From: Anisodus tanguticus
Lineage: Eukaryota > Streptophyta > Magnoliopsida > Solanales > Solanaceae
Length of the DNA stretch: 64,000 nt
Direction: 5' to 3'
NCBI GenBank assembly: GCA_034509755.1
Contig: CM067541.1
Location: 24,292,001-24,356,000 of the forward strand
Part shown: piece after piece, positions 42,764 to 54,590 of the stretch
Layout of the letters: each line of letters opens with the position of its first letter
Numbering within the stretch: position 1 is the first letter of the stretch
Notes under the pieces: generated by a model
Database searches by the model: none
Told to the model about the DNA's origin: nothing
Seen by the model: only the letters and a program-made list of their open reading frames with translations
Made by a program: the position numbers and the translations under genes

Positions 42764-44168
42764 ATTTCTTCTTCCACTTTCAAGAAGAGTGTAAGATATA
42801 AATGATAAGTGACATACAAAATGGATTCTTGGTTCAATATATACACACACACATATAAGGTAAAGGTCTAGCTAGCAATTGGTCTAGGGACCACAAATGT
42901 CTGTTTGGGACATGGGATTAAATTGATATACTTTGAATTTTACTATGTTTTGTTTCTTTAGTGAAATGTGGGTACTAAGAACGAAATAGATGGTCTTGAT
43001 AAAGCTTAACATATGTTTTGAAGTCATTGTTACGAAGGGACAAGATTGTCTTCATGTAAAAAGTGTACATTTTCTTGAAAATATTGCATGAGATTAAACT
43101 CTTAAAAGAAACAATATCTTAGCAAGTAGACACTTTGAAAATGGAAGAAAGTGCAAAATATGATCTCTTTCTTTTAGTATATGTCCATAACTATACCCAC
43201 ATTTTCAAGGGTAGGTTGTCTCTAGTTTGCTGGCTTGGTTACCAAAAATCCAAGAAAACTTAGTACTCCTTCCGATATATACCACTAGTTAGGCGTTTGA
43301 ACATGATTTAGTTAAGATTTGAAAAAATAAAGAATTGAAAAAATCAAAAAAGGATAGAATTTGACGTTGTGTTTGGATATAAAAATAGAAGTTTTATGAA
43401 TGAAAAACTGAAAAATAAAATTTACTTTTCATATTCTATATTTTAAATTTGAAACTGAAAAAATGGATTAATTTGGTAAACAAACAATTATTTGATCTCC
43501 TTATAATATTATAAATTCTTGCAACCAAAATATATGGCGAAACTGGAAATATTACAGTCATCTTGATGTTTCTTCCATTACTTTCATATATATACTTACA
43601 CTTCTAATTAATATTTTCTCGTTTCATTCTATATGGAATTTTTGTAAATACAATATAAAAATATTGTCATGAAAATGTATTTGAAAAGTCTTTTTGTGAG
43701 GTTCTCATTTTATCCTAAATGACATATATGTTGTAAAAATGATAAGATATACTTAAAATTATACTAAGAATTAAAAGGTAACTTTGGTATGTTTCACATA
43801 TTTAACATGTGTCAAATTAAAAGTCCTTTTTTCTTTGTTATAACTTTTCATGCAATCATTCACCATCATATGCAATGATACATAGTGTGAAGGACTCATT
43901 AGAGCAAACATTTTTAATCTCTCTCATATACAGTGAAGGCTAGACAAAGTTTGATCCATAAGTTTGATAATATTAGAAAGAAACATTCCAAATAAAAATT
44001 GATTCTTTATTGGATCATATATAAAACCCACTTTCCAAAGATACTTTTCTTCTCTTCGAAATCGATGAACAACATCTCCCTTCCTCTCTTCCCCCTCCCC
44101 CAAATCATAAGTTCATGAGTTGGAAATAAACGGTCTCGAACCGCTCACATTCACCGCAGTATATAAAC
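42764..44168. other. AT-rich intergenic DNA
   Basis: No gene recognised. It may be the original upstream region of the peptide gene displaced by E2. It includes CA and TA microsatellites (42840-42857) and one MITE-like segment (43285-43560). Confidence 0.5.
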
Positions 44169-44313
44169 TGTTAGGAAAATAGATTTCAGTAGTGGAAAGA
44201 AATAATACGGCTTTGATAGAGTAATTTTTGTCCTTAAGGAATTTAAGCTTCCCACTTCATTATTGCAGGGTTGGTGACTGAATTCTTCAGGATTTACAAA
44301 GTCAATGAAATTC

Positions 44314-44460
44314 AAGTTTCAGCAACAACAACAACAACAACGTACCCAGTGTAATCCCACAAGTAGGGTCTGGGGAGTGTAGAGTGTATGCAGACATTAC
44401 CCCTACCTTAGGAGGTAGGTAGGTTGTTTCCAATAGACCCTTAGCTCAAACGAACACATG
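44314..44460 (-). mobile_element. TS-type SINE, 5'-truncated
   Basis: On the minus strand: GGTCTATTGGAAACAACC, AAGGTAGGGGTAATGTCTGC, CCCCAGACCCTACTTGTGGG, ACTGGGTACGTTGTTGTTG with seven TTG units as a tail. The TTG tail and CCCAGACCCCAC-type core are known for the Solanaceae TS SINE. Confidence 0.8.
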
Positions 44461-44470
44461 ATAAAGAATG

Positions 44471-45093
44471 TGTTGGTGAATATATCTCAAATTATTACAG
44501 TTAAAAATTACAATAAAATAAATAATAAATATTCAGGCTGAGACGTAGATATCTCGCTCTCTTTAAAGAGATTCAAGTCCACTGTGGTATAATATTTACC
44601 GGTCCAACAGTATATCTCTTGACTTATCCCCTCCAGGATACAACAGTCCGACAACGTCATGTGACTCAAACAACTCCGGACTAGTTGAAGAGTTCAAAGC
44701 TCCACCAATAAGAACATCGTCCTTCAACATAAAATTACTCTCTTTTGTAGTAACTAAGTTGGAGACTTAGAATATTTTCTTTCTCTCAACTCTCTTTTTT
44801 CACTTCTCCAACCTAACTATACACCACAATATTTTTCACACTTCTCATACACAATGCAATATATTTTTTATCTCAACTCACAGAAGAAACACCTCAATAT
44901 ATAGGTGTAGAAATAATTCATATAGTAATATAAGTAAGGAAGAACATGAAAATGTGATTAATGAGAGTAATAATCACATTCTACATCATGGAGTAGTGGG
45001 AGAGTGGGAGTTATGACCATCTTCTAGCTTTTATGACCACTAACAAATATGGAAGATGAATAATTTATTTTAATAATAAAATATACTCCAACA
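44471..45093 (-). repeat. E5 3' LTR (623 bp)
   Basis: Intact copy of the LTR that is broken up at 47033-62574. The minus strand begins TGTTGGAGTATATTTTATTA; TATATATTG near 44896-44904 is a candidate LTR promoter. Confidence 0.88.
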
Positions 45094-45909
45094 ATCCCCA
45101 CTCATTTTAATATTAAAATAAGAGAGTTCACCAATTTAGTTAAAGGGAAACTATTATGCATAATGAAGTTGTGCTCTGCATTGAACATCCACTTAGTAGA
45201 ACAACGATCTCTACTATAGAGTCAGTAATATTCTCTGCATTGAACTATGACTGCTTAGGGAAAATAAAGTATCACTCTTACATATAATAATTAAGGTGTT
45301 GACATAAGCTTTAATAGCCAACACATTACGGCCTTGTTCTATCCCGATTTTCACGGGTGTTTTTTGAGAACAAGCCCAATTCTCATAGGAAGTGGCCTAC
45401 CTCCACACTCACATAGATGAAATTCTATCAAGGGTGCTCCTGTAACTTTAACACCCCACTCATACGATCTATATATTTTCATTAAGAGTTCATAGACTCA
45501 ACTTTCACAAATCATTACAGGATAAATGAATGCACCATTTAGGTAGGGAATAAATTATTTCTTAGTGCATTCCACAACAAGTCATGTGATTCGTTTTTCC
45601 CATTGAACCTGGTTATATGATCTCTAGTTCCCAGGTTGGGTTTCCTCATATATGACTCATGTATTTTCGGACTTCAATTATATCCCTCTCGATGTGCTCC
45701 AGATCTGTTTTCTTGCTAAGGCCTTAGTTTGTAAATCTATAAGATTATCACAAGAGTTAACATAATCAATATTTATGGTATACCAGTTTTCACAAATGAT
45801 CTCCCGTATATTAGTATTTTCTCCTCATGGGTCTGAATTTACTATTGTAATAACGGTTTTGTACTCTACCATCAGTAATGGTGCTTTCAAAATTAGAGGA
45901 ATTGGTTTC
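45094..45909. other. E5 interior, degraded
   Basis: Begins with the PPT (45094-45111). The rest shows no open domain; traces of copia RNase H tail may be present but are unreadable by eye. Confidence 0.5.
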
Positions 45910-46197
45910 TCAAAATAAAATATTTGATAAATTTCTAAGCCAATTCACTTTTTCACTAGCTGAAGTTAAAGTAATAAACTCAACCTCCATATAGAGTTTG
46001 CAATAATAATATTTTTTTATCTCCAATAAATAGCACCAAGTGTTCTTATCTGCATAAAAAAAACCTTTGAGTATAGCATGAAATTGTTTCATAACACAAG
46101 CCATAAAATTTTTGGACCAAATAAATATACCTGACTTGCTTGTACCTACTAGGTACTTACTGCATACACAATATAAAGCCAAAGTGCAATCTGTCAC
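45910..46197 (-). pseudogene. E5 RNase H remnant
   Basis: Frame of 95 residues ending EVEFITLTSASEKVNWLRNLSNILF, the copia RNase H motif that follows the STSGY block (compare AEYVALTSA...WLRNLL). Upstream YLVGTSKSGIFIWSK resembles the LVGYSDSD block in decayed form. Confidence 0.75.
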
Positions 46198-46354
46198 ATC
46201 TCATATTTTTTATTAGTCTAGCATACTCCTTTTTTTTTATCACAATATTTTCACATATTTTTTTTCAACATGTTATTGCTTCTTTTTCAGAATGTTTATT
46301 CGCTTTTGTTACTCTCATTTTCATACTGCTTTAAATTTCTTATCCGAGTCTGAC

Positions 46355-46497
46355 CGTTTCTCTTGCTTTGTCTTGAGCCGATGGTCTTTCGGAAACAACC
46401 TCTCTACTTACTAAGGTAGAGGTAAGGTCTGCGTATACTCTACCCTCCCCAGACCACACGTTGTGAGACTTCACTGGGTATATTGTTGTTGTTGTAA
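46355..46497 (+). mobile_element. TS-type SINE, 5'-truncated, second copy
   Basis: GATGGTCTTTCGGAAACAACC, GGTAGAGGTAAGGTCTGCGT, CTCCCCAGACCACACGTTGTG, TTCACTGGGTATATTGTTGTTG. Same family as 44314-44460, opposite orientation, different divergence. Confidence 0.8.
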
Positions 46498-47032
46498 TTG
46501 TTTCAACATAATGCGACTGGTCAAGAAAAATTCTATCACATGTTTTAATTTTCATTTCAAGAATGAATTTTATCTCACCCAAACATTTTATGTCAAAAAT
46601 GGCTATCTTTGTTTTTATAGTTTCTTTGACAAATTCATGTTAGAGTAAAACATCATCAAATCATATGTAAACAATAACATGTGAATTATTCCAAGATTAA
46701 TATATGCACTTGTAACACTCTTTTGTTTTACATCATTTTTAAAGGTGCATAAATCACATTTTTCATGATCGATATTTTTCTCATTTCATCAACCCCCACT
46801 ATTTTGAGAATTTAACACAATTTTATACTCATAAAAATATATCACACATAATTGAAGAAGTATTAGGTAAAAAATAATTTTATTTTTTCATCTCTTGAGT
46901 GGAAAAGTAGAAAACCACTTTACCTTTCCATCGCTTAAAGTGAGAGCTATTAAAACGTAGATTCATGATGAAATCTCTCACCTTGATATCCGTAAAATTT
47001 TCAACTGCAACTAAAATGAATCTTCTTAAAAT

Positions 47033-47304
47033 TGTTGGTGAATATACCACAAACTATTACAGTTGAAAATTATAATAAAATAAATAATAAATAAATAAAT
47101 TTCAGGCTGAGGCGTAGATATCTCACTCTCTTTAAGGAGATTCAAGCCCACTGCGGTATAATCTTCACCGTTCCAGCAGTATATCTCTTGACTTATCCCC
47201 TCTAGGATACAACAGTCCGATAACGTCATGTGACTCAAACAACTCCAGACTAGTTGAAGAGTTCAAAGCTCCACCAATAAGAACACCATCCTTCAACATA
47301 AAAT
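47033..47304 (-). repeat. E5 5' LTR, first part
   Basis: Matches 44471-44729. Interrupted by E3 at the word ACATAAAAT; continues at 56096 (AAAATTACTCTCTT) to 56457 and, after the Helitron, at 62555-62574. Confidence 0.9.
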
Positions 47305-48809
47305 TGAAAGTATATTTATGTCCTAGAGACAATCTGTATTAGGACAAATTTACTTTATACACATTCATATTATTATTAATGGAGATTAATATTTTGGCAT
47401 TTGCAATTATTGAATTATTAATTGATTGTTTGTAATATTCTATAATATGCATCCCTGGAGATTACATTGTTATTAATAGTGTGAGTTATTAATATTATAA
47501 TGTAACTCTTAAATAGCCTCGACTAATGATCATCGAGAATGCGATATCGATGATATGTGACAAGTCGACATGTGGTCTGCATCACATCCTTAGAGGATGT
47601 AGTATGTCTCACCTGCTACGAGTAATGGCTACTCGTAATGGACACATGGATACTTTGGAAGTATTGGTATACCCTGCCGATATACTATCTGTTATACTTA
47701 TATAAAGTACGATCAGCGTGTGGGAGATAGAAGTCCTTAGACTTGAGTTCAATACGCGCCTTGTCTGCAAAGTAATGTACTTTGATCCCGTCCTAAGCTC
47801 AAATGTCTTATAGGTTGAGATACGACTTGTATTGGGTACATTACGATGTGGATTAAAGGTGGTAGTTGAGCCAAGATTAGGATTCATTCCTTGAATGTAT
47901 ATTCGAGAGAACACTCGGATTCTCAGTGATATTAAGTTGACTAAGTCGTTGGCCAACGCAATAGACATATTTAGAATATGGTCTAGTTGTCAACTAATAT
48001 AGATGAGATATAATGATTAAGCCATTTGGATAGACATTTGACAAATCCTAAGCTTGATCGGGTGTGTCGTGAATGAAAGGATTTTATCTTACCACATAAA
48101 GGTTAAGTTTACTGGATTCGCATAAACGTACTTCACATATTGAGTTCGTCTTGCGGCGCCGTATAGAAGTTCCACGTATTTGATTAATGTCGATATGAGA
48201 AGGCCTATAGGGTCACACTATGTCAATTGTCCGTTTCAATCTAAGGATGTATTGAGAGAGTAATTAAATGTTCGATTTAGAATCGAGATATTTAAATGAA
48301 TAATGATTACTTTAATTAAGTCAAAATTAGATTTTAGATTTAATTAATAATGCGCGGGAAATAAATCGAGACAGTGCAGAAACGCATCGAGCGCCGCGGC
48401 GCCTCTGCCTCGGTTTAAGGCCAGGCCCAAGGTCAAACCTTAATCCGGTTTTGACCTAATTTTTAACTATAAATAGAGGCATTTCCTTCATTATTCATAC
48501 ACTAATTTTCAGATTATCATTCTAAGCCTTAAAGACTTAGAATTAAACTCTCTCGAACCTCTGTCGGATTTCCTAGCTTTCCGAATGAGAAATACATTGA
48601 AGCTTGGAGCTTGCAATCGGAAGGGCAACCGCGTGTACACCCTATAGTAGATAAAGATTTCAGATACTATAACTTGTAAGTTTATGCTTTATGTTACAAG
48701 TTTAATTGTTGTATAACCATATCAGAAATGTTGTTGGGGTAAGTAAGAAACAAAATTTTAAATTTCGTTGTGCCTTACTTATGTGTTTTGAATCCAACAA
48801 AAACCTACA
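47305..48809 (+). repeat. E3 5' LTR (1505 bp)
   Basis: TGAAAGTATATTT to CAAAAACCTACA. CTATAAATAGAGG at about 48470-48481 is a strong TATA box with TSS expected near 48510. The antisense 119-aa frame at 47609-47968 is paralleled at 54988-55254 in the other LTR only because the LTRs are copies. Confidence 0.9.
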
Positions 48810-48810
48810 G

Positions 48811-48823
48811 TGGTATCAGAGCC
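48811..48823 (+). other. E3 primer-binding site
   Basis: TGGTATCAGAGCC, one base after the LTR, a perfect initiator Met-tRNA type site. Confidence 0.92.
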
Positions 48824-49179
48824 CAGGTTTATTCAATGATTATGTAACAATTGAATAAAGTAATAATATGGGTTAAACATAAAATTGGATTAAAACGAGG
48901 TTTCTTGAAATCCTACATGTCTTGAACGAATGTTGACCTTTTGATATCCCCCTAAATTATCTCCTACGCTAACTCGAGGAAGTCATTCCGCTCTAACTCG
49001 AACTAAGCCAAAAGTGTATTGTCTGGCTCATTGCACGGTGCACAGCTAAGAACGGGTAAGAACTGATGATGGTTGATATGGGCGTTATTGATAATGGTAG
49101 GTGATGATTAATGACCTGTGAATTGATCCCTAAATTGGATTTAGGGGTTGAACAATTTTGGAAATCAACACAGAAACGT

Positions 49180-49490
49180 TTGTCAGGACATTGGCGTCAC
49201 GGCCTTATAGTAGGGTGCCGCGGTGCTTGCTAGGGTTATAAGGCGGCGCTGCGGCGCTAATTCTTCGTTTTGAAACTTGGCCTCACTGGACAACATGCGC
49301 CGCGGCTCCATGGTAGAGCACCGCAGCGCTAATGCATTTGCAGAAGTAAAAATGTTTCTGCCTCTGCAGCGCCGTGGCTCCATGGTGGAGCGCCGCGGCG
49401 CTAATGCATTTTGCTGAAGCCGAAAGGCTTCTGCCTCAGTGGCGTCGCGGCCCTAATGATTAGCGCCGCAGCCCCATCTGTCCAGAAGCA
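49180..49490. repeat. GC-rich imperfect tandem repeat in the E3 leader
   Basis: Three to four copies, roughly 80-95 bp apart, of GCGCCGCGGCTCCATGGTAGAGC followed by GCCGCGGCGCTAATGC. Each copy is self-complementary. It lies in the untranslated leader between PBS and gag and stands out against AT-rich DNA. Confidence 0.8.
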
Positions 49491-50398
49491 AAAAAAATAA
49501 ATCAAAGTTCAGTATGTTTAACCCAAGATTATTATTATACAATATAATTGATAATTATACTATTTTTATGCTAAATGTCAAAATGTTTGTCATTTACATT
49601 TCTAGAATAGCGTCCCATATAATTGTCTGGGCAGACAGCACCCATTGTTTGATTAAACCGTCTTATATCATGCATATTGGGTTGACGGTTCCCAAACTAT
49701 ATATGTCATTGGATTTGCATGGTAAGATGTCATATTGGATATGACATAAAACAATTGATCTTGGTTAAAACCCTGAATTAAAATGTTTCCCAAAATTTTA
49801 AATACAAGTCTATATTAAAACGCGTCGTCCATTATAATTGTTAGAGTGCAAAATCCTTTTCGGCGATACGAGTATTTATGCCAAAGCATTTGCTCCAAGT
49901 CTACAAGGACCCAGACTCTTTCATAGATGTATTTTAATGTAAAGGTAAATGATAAACTTTTGTGGGTATTTACACCAAAGTGTTTGCTCACAAAGGCCAA
50001 ATTTGCTTAGATACATAAACACAGTCGTTTAATGGGGTTGACTTGCTTAGACAAATCTTTGCGCCAAAGTGTCGGACTAATCTAAGGACGCAAAATTAAA
50101 TGTAATATTTGATCAACCAAGAGTTGCGAATAAGTTTTGCAATTGGTTTAGAACCTACCAAGTATGTTATTAAAGTTATCAACCAAAGCAAACGCGGAGA
50201 TAGCATAGGCTTGGATCTTGACCCATTATAACCTCAATTAATGTAGGTCTTTATTCTACCATGGGGTCGTAGAAGTATGTTAAAAAGTGGGAGCTAATTA
50301 AACAAAAGGCCTTGTTGATTAGCATAAATGAACGTGTATAATAGGAAATAGATTTTGAGTTTGATTTCCGGTCTATCTAATTCTTCAGATTATTAAAG

Positions 50399-51060
50399 AT
50401 GTCGAGCTTATCATTGAAAATGTTGATTGAGATGAATAAACTTGCTGGACCAAACTACATTGACTGGCTAAGGAATTTGCGAATAGTGCTGAGACAAGAG
50501 AAAATAGAATACGTGTTGGACACGGTGTTCCCAACAGTCCATGCGACAGACTCTGCTGAGTATGCCTCCTTTGATAAGGATGCTTACCAGAAACATCTAG
50601 ATGATGCCACTTCAGCGCAATGCGTAATGTTGTCTTCCATGTCTATGGAACTTAGAGACAACATAAGAACATGGGGCCCAATGAGATGCTCGAATACTTG
50701 AAGAGTCTCTATGACTCACAATCCCAGACTATGAAATATGAGTTGCTGATAGAACTCTTTAAGTGTAAGCTCAATGAAGGGGGCCAGGTCTCGTAGCATG
50801 TGTTGAAGATGATAGGGCTGATAGAGAGGCTTGCTTCAATTGGAACAAAGCTTGAAAAGAATGTCTCTACCACCCTCATCCTAAACTCTCTCCCTTGTTA
50901 CTTTGAGAACTTCATAGTGAATTTCAATATTAATGGAACGAAGACGACTCTGCCGGAGCTGCACAACATGCTCAAGACCTTTAAGTCCTCTAACTCCAAA
51001 GGCAAATATGTGCTCATGGTGATCTCTTCTAGCCGACCCAAGCCGAAAGGCAAAGAATGA
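50399..51060 (+). pseudogene. E3 gag
   Basis: MSSLSLKMLIEMNKLAGPNY starts a UBN2-type copia gag: NYIDWLRNLRIVLR, KHLDDATSAQCVMLSSM. After a frameshift near 50690 it continues LKSLYDSQSQTMKYELL, stop at 50796, HVLKMIGLIERLASIG, ILNSLPCYFENFIVNFN, stop at 51058. Confidence 0.88.
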
Positions 51061-51669
51061 CATAAGAAGAAGGGCAAAGCAGTTGTTGCGCTCTCAACTA
51101 TGAAGCCCAAGGGAGGTGTGAAGAAGAAGGTGAACACGACTAAGGATGAATGCCTCAAGTGCCATAGAAAGGGGCATTGGAAGAAGGACTGCACGGCACC
51201 AGGAGGAGGAAAAGCACTAGGTGCTCCTGCCTTTGGTGGACAAGGTATGTACGTCATTGAAATAAATATGTCTACAAATAACTCTCATTCCTGGGTATTA
51301 GATACCGCTTGTGGCTCACACATTTGTACAAATGTGCAGGGGCTAACTGATAGCAGGAAGGTTGGACCAAAGGAGGTAGACCTACGCGTTGGAAATGGAG
51401 CATGAGTAGATGCTGAGCGCGTCGGGACTTATAGCTTAAATTTACCTTCCGGCTATTGTTTAGTGTTGAGTGATTGCTTTTATGTACCCTCTCTAACGAG
51501 GAATATCATTTCTATCCCAGTGTTGGACATGGAAAGTTTTTCCTCGTATATTTATAATAGCAGTCAAATATTGTCTTTTGATAATATTATATATGGAACT
51601 GCTCCTCTTGTGGATGGATTATATACACTAAACTGTAGTCGAGAGATATTCAATGTACAGAAAAAATGA
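51061..51669 (+). pseudogene. E3 zinc knuckle, protease and pre-integrase region
   Basis: CLKCHRKGHWKKDC (CCHC knuckle) at about 51151-51192, then SWVLDTACGSHICTN, the protease, where DTA replaces the usual DTG/DSG, so the catalytic loop is altered or belongs to the DTA variant of this lineage. Followed by RVGNGA (stop at 51403), CFYVPSLTRNIISIPVL and DGLYTLNC. Confidence 0.85.
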
Positions 51670-52596
51670 GCCAAGATAAGTAAGAGAAACTCTACCTATA
51701 TATGGCACTGCAGACTTAGTCATATCAACGAATTAATGATAGCAATATTGAGGAAGTTAGAATACCTCGAACAATTTGACTTGGAGTCTTATGGTAACTG
51801 CGAATCTAGCTTGAGAGGAAAGATGACCAATAAACAACTTTTTGGGAAAGGTGTGCGAGCCAAAGAGGTGCTTGAGTTGGTCCATATTGATATATGTAGG
51901 CCATTATCGACTCAAGCTAAGAGAGGTTTCCCATACTTCATCACTTTTATTGACGACTTCACAAGGTATGGGTATGTGTATATTATGAGACACAAATCCG
52001 AGTCTTTTGAGAAGTTCAAGGAGTACAAGTCGGAAGTAGAGAAGCAACTTGCAACAAGTATCAAGACCCTTCGATCGGATCGAAGAGGTGAGTACTTGAG
52101 CAAGGATTTTCTAGATTACTTAAAGCTACATGGAGTCCAATCAGAATGGACACCTCCACGAATGCCACAGATGAATGGTGTTGCCGGAAGGAGAAACCGA
52201 ACCTTATTGGATATGGTTCGATCCATGATGAGCTCCTCAACTCTACCTACATACCTTTGGGGACATGCTATACACACCTCTATATATGTTCTGAATAGGG
52301 TTCCTTCCAAGTCAGTAGAAAAGACACCCTATGAGATATGGTATGGCAAGAAGACAACTCTTAAACATATGAGACCCTGGGGGTGCCCTGCATATGTTAA
52401 GACGATGTTCACTGACAAGTTGGAATCTAAAAGTGAGAATTGTTACTTCGTGGGGTATCCAAAGGAAACTAAGGGATACTACTTCTATCTTCCTGGAAAA
52501 CATAAGGTCATTGTTTCCAGGAACGCAATTTTCCTTGAAGAAGAATATGTCTACAAGGAACATAGCTGCACAGAGATAGAACTTGAAGAAATTTAA
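51670..52596 (+). pseudogene. E3 integrase
   Basis: WHCRLSHI (zinc region) precedes the frame; then KEVLELVHIDICRPLS (core D), FITFIDDFTRYGYVYIM, LRSDRRGEYLS (usual RSDRGGEYL), PQMNGVAGRRNRTLLDMVRS with N-G-V-A in place of NGV.E, so core Glu is replaced by Ala-Gly. The end includes TPYEIWYGKK, WGCPAYVK and KVIVSRNAIF. Confidence 0.88.
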
Positions 52597-53100
52597 GAAT
52601 CACAAGATAACACAAAAGTTGAACCCTTTTCAAATGACCTAAACAAGGATTCAGTGGGAGTATCTGGTGAAGATTAGGTACTTAGAGTACGCCCTTCAGC
52701 CAGTGGGAGTACTGTGAGAGATAGTGCAGAAATGAAAGACTCTCATACACAACCAATGGAAGATGATACAATGGTTGTACATTAATTCATTCAGGAAATA
52801 CATGAAAATGACATTCCTGAAAGCTCTCAAGGTGATGTATTATCCAACACACAAAGACCTTCTCACAATCAGAATGCAACAAGCACTGAAACGCAGAATA
52901 ATCAAATCCGTATGACCACTAGGACTCATCGTCCGCCTGAAAGACTTAATCTCCTTGTTGAAACACACAATGAGATAAATATTCCTGATGATGATGAACC
53001 TACAACCTACAGCGAAGCTATGTTAGACATTGATTCGCAGAGATGGAAGGAAGCCATGAAATATGAGATGGACTCGATATAAATCAATCAAGTTTGGAAC
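52597..53100 (+). pseudogene. E3 linker between integrase and RT
   Basis: Hydrophilic linker with stops at 52594, 52675, 52783 and 53080; NQIRMTTRTHRPPERL and AMLDIDSQRWKEAMKYEM are recognisable just before RT. Confidence 0.7.
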
Positions 53101-54297
53101 TTGGTTGATTTGCTAACAGGGGTTAGACCCATAGGATGCAAATGGGTCTTCAAGAAGAAGATTGATGCATATGGCAAGGTACAAACTTATAAAGCAAGAT
53201 TGGTGGCTCATGGTTATAATCAATGTCCTGGGGTCGATTATGATGAAACCTTCTCACATGTTGCTAAGATTAAGTCCATTCGGATTTTGCTTGCAATAGC
53301 TGCATATTATGACTATGACATTTGGCAGATGGACGTCAAAACTGCTTCCCTCAATGGTAATCTAGTTGAAGAGGTGTGTATGAAACAATCTTAGGGTTTT
53401 TCAATTGAGTCCAAACCAAATGATGTATGCAAGCTACAAAAGTCCATTTATGGGCTTAAGCAAGCCTCGAGGAGTTGGAACATTTGCTTCGACAAGGTTA
53501 TCAAGTCATTTGATTTCGTCAGAAGCAAAGAGGATCCATGTGTTTATAGTAAATGCAAGGATGTGAGTATTGCCTTCATTATCATATATGTAGATGACAT
53601 ATTAATAATAGGAGACAATAAGACTCTCCTGCAGTCAGTCAAGGAGTGGTTTTCCAGTACCTTCATGATAAAGGATTTAGGTGAAGCCTGCTACATTCCG
53701 GGGATTAGGATCTATAGAGATAGACCTAATAGATTGTTGGGGATGTCACAGTCAGTCTACATAGACAAAGTGCTTAGACATTTTTCTATGGAAAATTCCA
53801 AGAAATGCGGTCTACCTATGGGACAAGGCATCAAGTTATCTAAGAAGGATATTCCTTCTAATTATATGGAATTTGAACGCATGAAAAAGATCCCATATGC
53901 TTCGTCTATAGGATCGATCATGTATGACATGACCTGTACTAGGCCAGATGTGGCCTTTGCACTTAGTATGACTTGCAAATTCCAACAGAATCCTGGGGAA
54001 GAACACTGGAAGGCAGTCAATAGTATTCTTAAGTATCTTAGACGAACTAAAGATTACTTCTTAGTCTATGGTGGAGAAGAAAAGCTAGCTGCTACTGGGT
54101 ACACTGATGCTAGCTTCCAGACGGATGTTGATGACTACAAATCTCAATCAGGTTACACATTCATTTTCAATGGTGGAGCAGTAAGCTGGAAAAATTCCAA
54201 ATATGCTACAACTGCTGATTCGACAACAACAGATGAGTACATTGCTGGATCGGAAGCTGGTAAAGAAGTTGTCGCAATATCTGAGTTCCTGAAGTAA
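53101..54297 (+). pseudogene. E3 reverse transcriptase and start of RNase H
   Basis: PIGCKWVFKKKIDAYGKVQTYKARLVAHGY then YDETFSHVAKIKSIR, IWQMDVKTASLNGNL; stop at 53392; then SIYGLKQASRSWN, FIIIYVDDILIIGD (YVDD active site), KDLGEACYI.GI. RNase H follows: TGYTDASFQTDVDDYKSQSGY and DEYIAGSEAGKE. Stop at 54295. Confidence 0.9.
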
Positions 54298-54576
54298 CTG
54301 GGGGTTGTTCCAAGTGCCACTTGTCCAATAACGGTTATTTGTGACAACACTGGTGCGATTACGTAAGCTAAGGAACTAAGATCAACCAATAGAAACAAGC
54401 ATATACCAAGGAAGTACCACATACTCAGGGAGATGGTGGAGACTGAAGAGATTAGATTAGACTATATTCTCATAGACGATAATCTAGCTGACCCATTCAC
54501 AAAACCATTAAGCCTAGTCAAGCATAATGGTCACTTTGAGAATATGAGCATTAGTGATGTTGGAGATTGGCTCTAG
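54298..54576 (+). pseudogene. E3 RNase H end
   Basis: Same frame as before: ITVICDNTGAIT, stop, KELRSTNRNKHIPRKYHILRE, DNLADPFTKPLS, then a normal stop TAG at 54574. A purine-rich AGTAGGAGAT (54581-54590) immediately precedes the LTR, the PPT. Confidence 0.85.
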
Positions 54577-54590
54577 ACCAAGTAGGAGAT

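Noticed and set aside
47609..47968. 119-aa minus-strand ORF in the E3 LTR, paralleled at 54988-55254
   Set aside because: Conserved only because the LTRs are copies; truncated in the second copy; no motif.
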